64,000 bases of DNA from Glossina fuscipes (Eukaryota > Arthropoda > Insecta > Diptera > Glossinidae): assembly GCF_014805625.2 (NCBI RefSeq), contig NW_023998476.1, positions 577,888-641,887 of the forward strand, read 5' to 3'. The translations under genes were made by a program, and so were the position numbers. Positions 23,101 to 35,310 of the stretch are shown one piece after another. The notes beneath the pieces are model-generated. The model made no database searches and was not told the origin of the DNA. It saw only the letters and a list, made by a program, of their open reading frames with translations. Position 1 is the stretch's first letter; each line of letters opens with the position of its first letter.

Positions 23101-26100
23101 TATTGTAGGAATTTTTCTCAATGAAAGCCTTTTTCTAGTGCAAAAATGATCGAAATACAAGCAAGCACCTATTAAAAATGATATAAAGAGAAGAGAAAAA
23201 TAGTCACAAAAATATGACACTCCAAATATAGTTGTATAACAGCATTACGGACACTTGAAATTTTAAACGAGTTTTACTTTTAAAACACAATTGTCCCAAA
23301 GGGCATGCGAAATGACTGACCGACAATGTTCGTATGCACTTCCAAAAGAAGGGGGGAGGAAAGCTGTGGAAACATTATAAAGTATTTATATTCTTTTTGA
23401 TCACTGTCCAACAGCGGTGGTATTAATGAGATAATTGAACCTTTATTTATTAACAAAAAATCGCCTCTTCTTCTTCGAGAATCAAAAATTTCATTCAAAT
23501 CCATAGATAACCCAATAAGATAAAAATCAGTATTTTTAAAGTCCTTTCTCTACATACTTCTGCAGCTATAGACGTGAAGATAAGATCACTTCTCTTGCAA
23601 ATTCAACGTTGCATTAGCTACACTGGCAGCGATGGAGGTGTTGCCATTTTTGAATATTGTTCAAAAATATACATATTTTTTTGCTTTTAATATTCAAAAT
23701 TTAATGTTTAACAATCTCTTCAAGCATTATTATTCTATCTTTCATTCCATTTCAAGAAAATTACCAACACCACTTTTTCTTAAGCCAGAACAAAGTCTTC
23801 CTTCCTTAATACCTGTTCTTCTAGTGATTTTCAAAATTATGTGCTTTGTCTCCTAAAGATTTTTGCAAAACGTTGTGTGTGTTCTTGAAAAAAAGAAGAA
23901 TCGCTAATTTTTGAGATATCAGCTTAAACGAGAGATCTGGGGAATATAGCAGATGCTCTCCGAGATCATGATCGAGTTTCCACAATATGCCTTTTGCATG
24001 AATATTTTCGAAAGCCAGTTTCCAGTCGTAGTAAAAAATAATTTCTTTTCTTCGATAATTTCGTAGCCCTACCATTTAAACTTTTTGTATTTAACTGATT
24101 GCACTTGAATTTTATTTGACGATTTCGACTAGCCGAGACTGACCAAACGTACCCATTCTACTTTAGAGTTTCATGTGTGATTGGCAAGCGGCAGAGGAAA
24201 ATCAATTTTTTTCTTGCGAATGCAAAGCTGTTGATAAACTTTCTTTCCAACCCGCTGTCGATCGAAAATTTATGATTACATCCTACACTACTTATGCTAG
24301 GGTATATATATATTCGGACAACGCGGGCCAATTTTTAGGTTACCACCGCATATAAGGATTCCTGCAATATGCTTTCTTTTTTTTAGTGGAAAGTAAGGCT
24401 TTCCGTGTATTATTACCAAAACGAGTGAATAACTGTATTAGGAGAAGTGGTGTAGAGTATCTAACAGTCGCACTTATCCGAGTATAATGTTCTTACTTCT
24501 TTTATTAGTAGCCCGTTCATAGTTACTTATCATACTTTGATATGCAATTAAAGTGCTTTTGGTTTCAACTAAATCTACAAATGTTCATCGGAGGTCCATG
24601 AAAGTTTGATTATAAAAACAAACCCTCATTTTCGGATTAATTGCATTGCGTTCACTACTAAAGCCAGCCACTACTGAACCAAAGTACCAAAACAGAGTTG
24701 TTATAATTATATGTGCAAAAGAATTGAGCTCTGAGCCTATCAGAAATTTCTCGTTTAATTATTTATTAAATATAAGTGAAAAGTTTAATAATAGCGTTCA
24801 GTGAAAGGACTTTGGTATGGGTATGCCTTTGCTATAGTTTACTGCAATTATTTGAAACATTTCCAGTTTATTTTTTTTTTTCTTTTGTTTTTCATTTTTT
24901 ATTGTTTCTTAAAAATGAGTTCGATTGTGCGCTAAAAAATTCCACGTAAATATTCAATCGTCGCGTGATTTCTTTGAAAAAAGTTCATCCGCCGTCCAAA
25001 TTGCTTTAATCAGCTTTTTGAATTTAAGTATGTTTTTTGGGAATTACGTTTTCTTCACATGAACAATGGCTGCGGTATAATTTTGCTGCTCACATTTATT
25101 TTCCCCGCCAGGCCACGAAATCTATTTATTTAAAATCAGTTTAATAACGAGTCCACTAAAAACTCTTATAAAAATTGTTTCTATTCGGGAATGCTTTATT
25201 CGCATAGGGGTCAGTGATCCCCGGAGCTTTGCTAAACTCGACTTTGTTGGTTAACATAGCCACAGTCAATTTGTTTTCTAAACCATCCGTTCAAGACTTG
25301 CAAACATATAATAGCTATCAGAAGCCGATATTGGCAATATGCCGATGGACATGGCAATAATTTGCGTTTCAGCTCATACATTTTTGCACCCACTTGCGAC
25401 ACGTTAGTGTAAGTAAACACGATACTCGCGACTTCATGTTGAAATTTTCATACAAAATCCTGAAGACTCTACCGTTTGATGTTTTTGTTGTCTTGAGTAG
25501 CGATACACTTATGGATTATAAGTATCGTCTGTTTGAATATACTTTGAGGTTCCTCGCTGCGACCGAGGATGGGCTCGCTCGTTCAGCTTATCAGATTATT
25601 TATGATTGTGGACAAGGTATTACAATTCTCACTTCACAATTATCAGCGAACAGCCATCAACACAAGAGAGCATTCCGTGGGCTCCGTATTTTAGGTTTAT
25701 TTTCAATTTACTTATCGTGCAATGTAACATTTTAGTAGCATAAGCAATTCAAGTTTATAAGGTAGGTCTACCATAAATATGTTATGAAAAGATCATGATT
25801 GAAGTCAAACTCAGCTGTGCGGGAATTACACGCAGAAGTATACTTATTCTCTTCCGCCGATACGTCTGTATATTTTCGATTCCCACGCAAGAATAGAAGA
25901 AAAGAAAAACGGGACGTCTCGTTAAAGAAATATGGTTGCCTTTTTTGGCTTCCCGAAAGGGTTGATGTTCGCCAACCTTGCCCGATCTCAGTTGATAACA
26001 CTGTTTTCAGCTGAGATTCCCCAATCCCGTCGGCACTGTCTACTTAATATTAACTCACTGCTAACTACTGACACTTATTCTATTTATTTACAACTTAAGC

Positions 26101-26945
26101 CTTACTTACGTTCCGCGACCTCCTCTCCAAACAAAAGATATATGAGAAGAAAGCTAGAAAATAAAACGTTAACTTGTAAAATCAGAAAAACCTCTGTCGT
26201 CTTCCGGGAGCAGAAAATGCGTAAAAAGACTATTTCTGAAGCTCGCAACAAAACCAACAATCGTTAAAAATTGAATGCCGCTCAACTACTACAAATTTAC
26301 TAAAGTAAATAATTTATTAACAATAATTTAGTTACAATATAATAAAAAGCATTGGTTCTGCTGACAAAAAGACGCGTTTTCAATATCCAAGTAATAGATA
26401 TCTTTATTAAGCGGTTATCTCTTATATATCGATTATCGAGAACAATTTGCACGACATTTCTTATGTTTATGCTCTTTGAGCGTTCAACATGTTGAGTATC
26501 ATCTGTGGCCATACGACCTCCTTTAAAACACTTTGGTTTTTACGGCAGAGAAGAGTTTCTATAACATTTCTAGTGGAATGTTTTCCCCAATACGTGGAAT
26601 TGTGATCTTTTGATTTACTTTAAAAATAAGAACAAACTAAAGCCACTCTGTACAGATAAATTTTCACGGACATGCGATACTACTCGTGTTCGTACTTGGC
26701 AGAGTCTACGCATCCTACATTAAGAAACTCATTGATTACAAAAACAGCATTTATGAACAAATTTTAAAATTTTCACTCTCTGTCCAAATGTTCTTTTTTC
26801 GCAGGCATTTTCATAGAAGAATCGAATTTTGATTTATTTTTATAGCCGCCATTAGAGAAATATAGTACCATGTTATAATTAACGTTGTACATATATATAT
26901 ATATGTATATACCCTGCCATCCTCTTTATAATACATATATACAAA

Positions 26946-26982
26946 TTATATTTGATATATTGATATATTTGATGTATTTGAT
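26946..26982. repeat. TATTTGA-type short minisatellite
   Basis: About five degenerate 7-9-nt units of the type ATATTTGAT. Confidence 0.7.
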
Positions 26983-29147
26983 CGATGCAGTCAATTCGAT
27001 GATCGTATTCATGATTAGCTCAGTATTTGGTCAATCCAATATATGCCTACGAGGTATCTAAACTTGGAACAGGAATTTGCACATGGATTGCCCTAGCGTC
27101 GTGTGTAGAAAAAATATATGTCTGCAGCTGCGTTTTTTTATAGCTCGAACATCGGGCAAGAATGAGCAGTTATAATATGTAGACATACGGCAACGCAAGT
27201 GTAGTTCTCCTAACAACAAAATGTTGAGTTTTGTACCGAACAAAAATATTACGAGTGCTCTAAGCTTAAAAATTCATAGGTAGATCCATCCACTTGGCCA
27301 CGAGACTGAATCGCTTTGGCAGGAAACCGGCATTTTATATGTTGTGGTATCGGCGAGTGTGGTCTATTCTAATAAAACGGTTAATACCAAACGCTTCTAA
27401 CAACAATTAACCGACTTAAACCGTTCGCTGTTCAAATAACGAAAAAAATATCAACACAGGAAAGGTCATGTGCACATCATAAGGCTAGTACACTCGTGAT
27501 ACCACTACTATTAATAACACACTTTAAAAAATCATTTCAAAATATATTATTTCCGCCCATGATTAACATCCAATGTCACTCTGAAATTTTTTAATAAATA
27601 TTTATTAGAAAAAAATAATCCAATCGCTTTCAAACATTTTAACGAACAACTAATGCTTGCAAGTATATGCGAAATTCGGCCTAAACAGCAAACAGTTTTT
27701 CTACTTTCCTTCTAATTTAATCTTCTAAACTCCACATAATGATGATGATAATAATGACGATGATGACGTGCGGTTACTGTTCGGCCGTCAGTTTTGCGTA
27801 ATACAATGAACTGTGCCTTTAGCTTTCTCGAATCCATAGTTAACGTTGTTGGTTTTTGTTACTGTTGTTGTTATCCGAAAAACATAAAAATATATTGAGT
27901 ACAAAAATATTTTTACACTCACCGTCATAAACTGAAGGTATAGTAGATTTTTTAATGCATTTGTATAATTCATCACAGTTGTCCGAAAGCTTGTAAACAT
28001 TTTTATTTAGAATGAAAGTTCAAATCGATTCAGCCCGACTGTCTTACTAATATTCTTAAAAATAAACGTAAGTGCGATAAAAAACTTGGCTGGCATTGGC
28101 TCTGCAAATAATTTCGTAATGAATTTTCATCAGTGGACGTCATTCGTTTTTCATTTTTGCGACAGATCTTTTAAATGCAATAGAGTGCGTCGTAATTTAG
28201 GCGAAGTTTCCCATTTGAAAATGAAGCTGTGCCGTTGATATCCATAACCAAAGAAAAAAAAAGAAATCAATCGAAGAAGAAAAATGAATTTTCTGTTTCT
28301 ACCGCTAAGTAATTTCCGATATCTTCGAAACGATTTCTAAATTTAGAAATCGCCCAACACGGCGCGAATGCGATGGAAGTGATTTGCTCAACTCGTTAGG
28401 AAATTCTAAAATGCTTTCCGGTATCGATCGACCATCAACAAGATCAAAACTTTTATCAGCTTTGGAAAAACTCGCACGTAACCTCATCATTGACCGATCA
28501 GCTGTTTCGTTACTTTACCCCGAAATTCGTTAAATACCATGTTTTTTGAAATTTGCTCAATTTTTGCTAGAGACTTACATTTCGCAAATAAGATAATTCC
28601 TGCAACATAGCACAACATGTGAAATTAGGCAGACGCAAGCTGTTAGTTTTTTTCTTCTTTTTCTGAAGACGACGACGACACTTTTGCAAATTGTCATAAT
28701 AGTATGTGACTTTTATATCATATTTAGATGAGCATTCGAAATTCGTTTGCCGCCATCAAAGTGTTAGGATCTTTTTGCTTGTTATTGCGCTACAACTGGT
28801 TAGGTTACCTATTTGGGATATTTTGAGGCGAATTATAGGCATTGCATCACTCTTTTTTCTTTTTTTTTATGAGAGTCGTTGGTCTTTATAATTTATAATG
28901 ACTATGATTTTACAAGAAATAAATAAATAATAAAAAAGAATTTGAAGTTTATTTATAATATTTGCGATTGAGACCATAAACGTTAAGCAAAGGTAGAGTA
29001 CCAAAAAAAAAAAAAAGAAAAAGAAGATGTGGGATTGAGAAAGAGGCGAAAGAAAGAAAGATGAAAAAAAAGGCTGCATTGTTGCTGTTTTCGCAATTTT
29101 CGTACACAATAGATATTTTCATATACAGTCGTATACACATGCATACA

Positions 29148-29150
<3 letters not shown>

Positions 29151-29182
<32 letters not shown>
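29151..29182. repeat. TA microsatellite
   Basis: Sixteen TA units, uninterrupted. Confidence 0.95.
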
Positions 29183-29185
<3 letters not shown>

Positions 29186-29294
29186 CATTGTTTGGCTAGG
29201 AGGCACGCCTCTATCTATGGTGTGCGATCTAGTTTTGCGGCCAGGCTAAGAAGAAAGGAAATCAAGCCGTGTAGTTTTTCCTAAGTATTAACTT

Positions 29295-29350
29295 TAGTTA
29301 CCGTTGTTATGGTTGTTGTTAGTGGTGGTGCTGATGCTGCTGTTGTTGTT
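29295..29350. repeat. GTT/GCT trinucleotide tract
   Basis: Imperfect GTT, GGT and GCT triplets (opa-like). Common in fly introns and not coding by itself. Confidence 0.8.
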
Positions 29351-29851
29351 GGGCTTGTAATACTTTAACTTAGAAAAGACATAAGTTGAAAATTTTTTTG
29401 AAACCTTTTTTTTTCATTTTATTTCTTTTTTTTTCTTCTTCGCCTCTGAGATTGATCGGTGCGATGAAGTGTTTGCTTTTGCTGTCTGTCTATCCGTCTA
29501 TCCGTGTGACTGTGCCGGTGTATTATATAGCAACGGATTTTCCAGAGAAACTTTTTCTCTATTATTTAGATTTTAAACGGAATTCTACTAAAGGACTTAA
29601 GCAGAGGCATAAAGCGAAGAAAAAGGCTATCGCGAGCTCGAATAGAAACGATCTCGCGTTGAAAGATGGTAGGCGTTGTAAATTACATCAAAATGAATAT
29701 AAATTGATGTGTGCTATTGAAGTTATTGAAGTAACCATTGGTAAGGGGTAATTCAACAGAGTGAGAGGGGTAGAGAGAAGGAGAGAGAAATATACATTTT
29801 TTTAAATACTCATTATCTATTCTTTCGATCGTTTAAACATTGATTGAATGA

Positions 29852-29854
<3 letters not shown>

Positions 29855-29902
<48 letters not shown>
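29855..29902. repeat. TA microsatellite, longest in window
   Basis: About 24 uninterrupted TA units. Confidence 0.95.
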
Positions 29903-29907
<5 letters not shown>

Positions 29908-30141
29908 ATATACGTATGTCGGTGATTCGCTGATTGACTGACTAACAGACATATAGACAGATCGCTGCATAATCTTTGATGGCGATAATAAGTAAATTTG
30001 AAATTTGTTTAAATTTCTTCTTTCTTAGCCTCTTCAAGATAATAAATATACTAACGGCATATACGTTTAGCAGTGCAGGTAATATTTGAAATTCTTTCTC
30101 TTCTTTCGAAAGAGGGGCGCAAGAGATAATGTCATTAGCAT

Positions 30142-31002
30142 TTTTATACCCATCACTGAAGGATCCATTCATTTTTACAAAACGTTTGCAATCCCCAGAA
30201 GGAAGCATCAGAGGCCCCACAAAGTATATATATTCTTGATCAGCATCAAATTCTGAATTGATTTAAGCATATCCGCCTGTCCCTCAGTATAATGTCTGTT
30301 GTAAACATTCCCTTGGCTGCAAAAATGAAGCTACCGACTTCAAATTTCGCAGAAACATTGGAAGTTCTTGCATGCAGGTTGGTATTGAAAATGGGAAAAA
30401 TCGGTCGAAGGACACGCCCACAGTACAGTGGGAACACCTCCGTTTTTCAATAGGAATGAAGATTGGTTTTTCGCTCATTACTCATAATCTATAGCAAAAA
30501 AAATGGGCAAAAATTTAAACGCATACTGTGTGGGCGATTTTACCACGCCTACTCAATATTATAGTTTGTCAAAATTTAATTATTCTTCCAATACCTTTAT
30601 AACACGCAGAAACAACCTTCAAAAACCCCGTAAAGTATACAAATTCTTGGTCAGTTACAGCTTTCGAGCGTACCTGTTCGTCCGTCCATACATCTGTTTG
30701 CGCAACTTTGTAGTATTTGTGGTAAACGCTCTGCCGTTAGCGAAGATGAAGGAAGATATCACCTAAAGATTTTTAAAAGAATTTGCAATTGACAAAAATT
30801 TTCCAAAGGACACGCCTACAACGCTCACATGCCTCTACGACAAAGACGTTTATTTTGAAAGTAGAAGAAACCAACTGTGCCCATTCCATATTATAGAGCA
30901 TGAGAATTTTGTTTTTTAATTTTTTTCGTTTTTTTTTTTTGGGGTAAACAGTGATGGGTATAAAAGATTCGGTCCCGACCGAACTTAGTATTCTTACTTG
31001 TT
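30142..31002 (+). mobile_element. INE-1/DINE-1-like (Helentron-related) element, copy B, apparently full length
   Basis: It begins with TTTTATACCCATCACTG (30142-30158) and its exact reverse complement lies at 30949-30965, giving perfect 17-bp inverted repeats. Just after the second repeat is a short hairpin, TTCGGTC-CC-GACCGAA (30968-30983), then a tail ending ATTCTTACTTGTT. Subterminal inverted repeats plus a 3' stem-loop and a TCTTGTT-like end are the known design of Helentron-related INE-1/DINE-1 elements. Inside are AAAGTATATATATTCTTGAT followed by CAGCATCA (about 30216-30247), a GTCTGTTGTAAACATT block, GACTTCAAATTTCGCAGA and GGACACGCCCACA. A second, diverged copy of the core starts near 30632 (GTAAAGTATAC, CTTGGTCAG, TCGTCCGTCC, GGACACGCCTACA), so the core is a tandem dimer with a period of about 410 bp. 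No protein is encoded; it would depend on a helper. Confidence 0.8.
30968..30983 (+). repeat. 3'-terminal hairpin of INE-1-like copy B
   Basis: Seven-bp stem with a CC centre, just inside the 3' end of the element. In copy C the same place is decayed to TTTGATCACGACCGAA. Confidence 0.75.
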
Positions 31003-31149
31003 CTACTTTCCACTGAGTTACCACGCGGAATTTAAACGCCAATAGTTACTTAGTGTCCTTAAAAAATTATGCGGGATTTTCGAAAGCACAGCACAGCAAG
31101 TCGACCATAATTGAGTTGAAGTGTATTGCACCCACATTTAATATGATTT

Positions 31150-31490
31150 CGTATTCTAGCAAGCCGACATTTTCCACAATTACTTTACGAAAAACTCTAC
31201 AAATTGTGTGCAAAAATGGGAAAAATCGGCCAAGCGCACACAAAGTTGCAAATGATTAGATTTTCTTTTTTCACGTCTTTGCGATTTCAAGAATGTTTAA
31301 AATTATTTTATCAAAATGCCTTAATTCTAAAATAAACATGGTAGACACTACGAGTTGATGTATTAATTTTTTCTTAATAATGCCGTCGATATGGATGTCA
31401 AATCAAACGGCTTGGAGAGTAGAATGCGAAAGGCTAAGTGTGTTAACTCTAAATTAATTATGGCGGATGATAGACTGATTTTCTTAATTT
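31150..31490 (+). mobile_element. INE-1-like fragment carrying the ~118-bp tandem module
   Basis: Matches the low-coordinate half of copy A in reverse complement. Shared blocks include AAAAATGGGAAAAATCGGCC (A differs at two sites), GCACACAAAGTT, a TAAAATAAACATGGTAGACA block, TTCTTAATAATGCC, ATCAAATCAAACGGCTTG (less conserved), AGTAGAATGCGAAA, GGCTAAGTGTGTTAACTC and TAAATTAATTATGG. The last block repeats the TAAAATAAACATGG block about 118-120 bp later, showing a diverged tandem unit. It lies only ~150 bp after copy B in the same orientation. Confidence 0.65.
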
Positions 31491-32299
31491 TATATCGCTC
31501 ACTTTTTTATGACAGTAAAAAAAGTGTTAGGGGCCAGTTGTTTTTATGTGTCGTACTACTGTCTATTACATCATGTAGAGTCGCATGGCAATATGGAGTT
31601 GGGCTGCTGTGGAGTTACATATGCTTTTGCAAACATACAAAAGAGAGTCTTTCGATTTTTACTATGTCTGCGAAGCAATGATATAAGCGATATGGACGTC
31701 GTAAAAAGTATCATTACAGAAGGTGGGACTTGGATTGGTAACGTTGCGGAAACAAGCGATTAATCGAGCGAATTCGCTGTCGATATCGCTGTGTTACGTC
31801 CTATGAATTCTTTCCGCTTGGCCAAACGGTTACTAAGTGGTAATATAATGTGATATGCATCTTATGAAATCGATGACAATGATTTGAACGATTAAATAAA
31901 GATTTTTTATTTTATAAACAAGCTCACATTATATTTTGGTCACAGTAGCACACGTCACACGCAGTGATCTCGAATTAATTAGTGGCATGTCGTTAAATTT
32001 CGAAAAAACATCTAAGAACGTTGCCTTTGCCTGCGAGAACTTGTTGTTAATTACGTTCCAGCGAACGTATCGATCTCTAACGATTTAGAACTTAGTCTTG
32101 ACTTTAAGCTTCTTCTGACTTCTGTGAATAAGTCTAAGTTTTTTCGAAGTTTTATTAAGAGATAGTCTATTGAATTCGGCAAACCCTAACGTTGTCAAAC
32201 ATATGGATGCTTCTATTATTAGTCTTATTCCAGAATATATATAGCCGCAGCGTGTTTACTACTTTTTCTTAATCGATTGTTTTTTCAATAAGACCAATC
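31491..32299. other. Gene-free stretch after the INE-1-like cluster
   Basis: Two overlapping plus-strand frames (31391-31681 and 31509-31763, up to 96 codons) start inside or near the repeat module and show no domain. The rest is unremarkable AT-rich sequence. Confidence 0.5.
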
Positions 32300-32470
32300 A
32301 ACCAGAGGATGTCTCCCTGACATGGAAAAAGTGCGGAAACAAAAAGAGACAGGGCATATGGGCTTAATCCGTCTGAACACTCACTATAGCTGCGACCGAA
32401 GTAAACGTCGCCGCATTTGTAATTTGGGCCCGCGAAGACTGCCACTCATGCGGAGTTTATGAATGCTATA
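32300..32470 (-). mobile_element. tRNA-like SINE, body type 2
   Basis: On the minus strand: an A-box-like GAGTGGCAGTC (about 32437-32450), a B-box-like GGGCCCAAATTAC (32419-32431), then GTTTACTTCGGTCGCAGC and TATAGTGAGTGTTCAGACGG. The last two blocks recur at 44.8, 50.4 and 56.5 kb. Confidence 0.6.
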
Positions 32471-32919
32471 ACAATGTCGTTGACTCCGCGGAATATAAAT
32501 ATTTTACATTTGCTTTGCTTGAATTTTGTTACAGTCCCCGTTGCTATTATCTGCTTATCAAACAGTTCTACAACAGGCCTCCTCGAAGAAGGTGTGAATT
32601 TCTGTACTTGGTATTCATGGTCAAATTAATTAATGCGATATTTTTTTCATCATCATAACTCCTTCTTGGGTACTCATGTATTCCGTTCCCTTCAGACCGT
32701 ATTATTGCCATATAATTTACTATGTACATGATCCATTTCGGTTCTCATATGCAACATTAAATGAGAATTACAATACCTTCAGGCTTTTTTCGTTCCTTCA
32801 AAGCGATAAAAAAAAAAAAATTTTACATACGTGATCTATACTCATGTAAGTGTACATATTGCCATGCATTTTTTTCATCATTTTGCCTGCGTGCTAAAGT
32901 TCATTAAGTTTTGTACATA

Positions 32920-32942
32920 ATTATTATTATTATTATTATTAT
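32920..32942. repeat. ATT trinucleotide repeat
   Basis: About seven ATT units, followed by two AAGTTTTT-type short repeats. Confidence 0.85.
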
Positions 32943-33690
32943 AAGTTTTTAAGTTTTTAAGTTTTCAACTTTATTATCTTTTAATTTATTTTAACATTTA
33001 ACTTGAAATCTCTTTATATTTTTTTTATATAAGATTAAGCTTTTTACCGTACAAGCTTAATTATGAATTGTACTTTAGAAGGTATGACTTACGTACATTA
33101 CCCTTCAATATTGTTTGCTACTGGTGGAACACTTTTTCGTAACCAACGCATGTAAATAAATAACCAAATAAATAAATAATTACACAAAGCATTCGAAAAA
33201 GTTTTAAGCAATGGTAAGTTTAGCTTTTGCTTGCTCTCAGACTTTTTAAGGTGTTGTAACTGTACTCGTATGAGTATAATCGAACGACGGTACCAAACAT
33301 GCCTCTTACTCACTTTCTTGTTTGATTTTTTCCTTCTTTGAAGAGTTCAAACCATTCATTATATCGGCGTTTCGGATCATAAAATAAAAAGAAATTTTTC
33401 GTCCAGCCATCTTTAAGTTGAGTGCATACAACGTTAACATACAGAGACATACTCTTCTATATATTTTCTATGTACAGGTATATTTAATCTACACACGAAA
33501 TATCCGGGATCGTTGAAAAACCTTTACTTTTTTGGACGTAATATATAAATATATCGATGTATACTAATTATGTGCGCATATTTATATACGGCCAACTATT
33601 TAATGCGTTAAGTATACTCGGAATGGCGTAAAAAATGATTTTTTCGATCGCTTGTAGTGTGAGCGTGTACATAAAGCATCACTCAATTAA

Positions 33691-33710
33691 TTCGTACGAT
33701 GACGTACGAA
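33691..33710. repeat. Perfect 8-bp hairpin
   Basis: TTCGTACG-ATGA-CGTACGAA: an 8-bp perfect stem with a 4-nt loop, more GC-rich than its surroundings. Confidence 0.7.
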
Positions 33711-34279
33711 GGGTCCGATCACTATTGACGAATTTTGGATAGTATAAATTTTCAAAAGAAATTCGCTAAAATTTCATCCTTTTCCGACCCTTACTGTGTA
33801 AGTTGCACTTGTATTAGTTGTTATCGCACAACCTTATTGAGTGATGTATTACACACGTATACACACATATATATCATATTTATTCATACAAAATATATAC
33901 GCACAGACTTATGTTTTGTATCTAAAAATATTCAGAATAGTTTATCTATTTATGGAAACGTATACATGCCAGCTTTTAGGTATGAATTAATTTTCACTTT
34001 ACTTACTCTGTTTCAGTTGAATATACAATTTAAGCCTTTTATATGCGTCTATATACGAGAAATCATATAAAACTGCTCATTATATTTGCAATAATTTGTT
34101 GCGATTCTTGCTCTTCCGGTGTCTGCAATAGATTATAGAGAGATACCAGATGCCAAAGCCTCTGCTTGCTTCGGTTTTTCTTTTTCCTTTATTTCTCTTG
34201 CTCCTCTTCGTCTTATTCGTCTTCTTATATTGCTATTGCATTGTACTAAGTAAATGTCTTCTGATTAAATAGCCATCAC

Positions 34280-34334
34280 CTGCTGCTGCTGTTGCTGTTA
34301 CTGTTACTCTTGTTACTGTTACTGTTACTGACTG
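34280..34334. repeat. CTG triplets and TGTTAC hexamer array
   Basis: Four CTG/GCT triplets pass into about six TGTTAC-type hexamers. This makes a spurious poly-leucine start of the frame at 34292. Confidence 0.85.
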
Positions 34335-34416
34335 AAAAGATTGAGTTAAAGATTAAATTAAAATTTTACACAATAGCTTCAAAAACAATAATAACAACAA
34401 ACAACAAACAAAAAAG

Positions 34417-34435
34417 AAAAAAAAAAAAAAAAAAA
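34417..34435. repeat. Poly(A) tract
   Basis: Nineteen A after a CAACAAACAAAAAAG stretch. Confidence 0.9.
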
Positions 34436-35189
34436 GGGAAAAAAATATTAAATCAGCTTAAAAACTATTCAATGAATATTTCAATCAATTTTCACAAAAC
34501 TCGGATGGACGGATATATAGAAGCACATATTTTATATAAATAAATACATAGGTTGATAAACGAATAAGTAACCTGCACAAGGTATTGATGAATGAATTGA
34601 GATTGAAAAGACAGAAGCTAGAAAACGGAAGTTAAATCCTTTATAGAAAGGAAATTAAATATATATTTAAATATTTTTCTCTTTATGGAAGCAGACAACG
34701 TAATAGATGCTGACAAAATCAACATTATTTTCATTGGACAAAAACGTTTTTTCCTATTTCTGTTAACCACTGGTCTGAGCACACATGTCAGCCAATCACA
34801 ATCATCTACGATTAAATAAACGTTACGTAAATTACTTGATTTTATATTTGCTTTAAAAATAGCATCCGATCTTTAAAAAACTTGCTTGCTGTCGTTGTTG
34901 CTCGTTATTTGCATTCAAATTTCATGTAAAGCAAAAGCCCCAAAATGTAGAAAGCGTGAGAAATGCAAAAAAAAAAAAGCTTAAGTGCAAAAATTGCCTC
35001 ACCGTGGTTAGAAAATGTAAGACAACTAAAAACAACAACAATAACAACAAGCAATTTGAGCAACAGGCAAAATGAAAAATCGTTTGCATTCGGTTTGAAA
35101 TGTGTTTTTTGATCGATTACTCGTATTTTTCTGCTCTTTTTTTTTTTAGTGGTACAAATCTATCACAGTTAGCTAGCGGAAGAAAAAAA

Positions 35190-35310
35190 GGTTCTATTCT
35201 ACGGCTAAACCGCCGAGCAGAGTAAAGATCACGGCTAACAAGTTCAAATCTTCAGTACGGTAGCGTTTTCAATAAACCCGATAGTAGTCTTAGACGCTAG
35301 GGCTTTAGGA
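35190..35310 (+). mobile_element. tRNA-like SINE, degenerate
   Basis: GGCTAAACCGCCGAGCAG, then ATCACGGCTAACAAGTTCAAATC with a B-box at 35241-35250, then GTACGGTAGCGTTTTCAATA. The AACAAGTTCAAATC and GGTAG-GTTTTCAATA blocks match type 1 copies, but the 3' body is unlike them. Confidence 0.5.

Larger units (their letters stand above)
23101..30141. other. Gene-free spacer with simple repeats
   Basis: Seven kilobases without a recognisable gene. It holds a TATTTGA-type minisatellite (26946-26982), an opa/GTT-rich tract (29295-29350) and TA microsatellites listed separately. The larger open frames (25394-25735 with 113 codons, 25932-26267 with 111, 29386-29751 with 121) show no domain or codon-bias signal that I can defend. 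Confidence 0.5.
32471..35189. other. Gene-free spacer
   Basis: Contains an ATT repeat (32920-32942), a perfect short hairpin (33691-33710), CTG/TGTTAC repeats (34280-34334) and A-rich tracts. The 111-codon frame at 33735-34070 has no recognisable domain. Confidence 0.5.

Noticed and set aside
34292..34543. Frame starting with poly-leucine
   Set aside because: Translation of CTG and TGTTAC simple repeats followed by an A tract.
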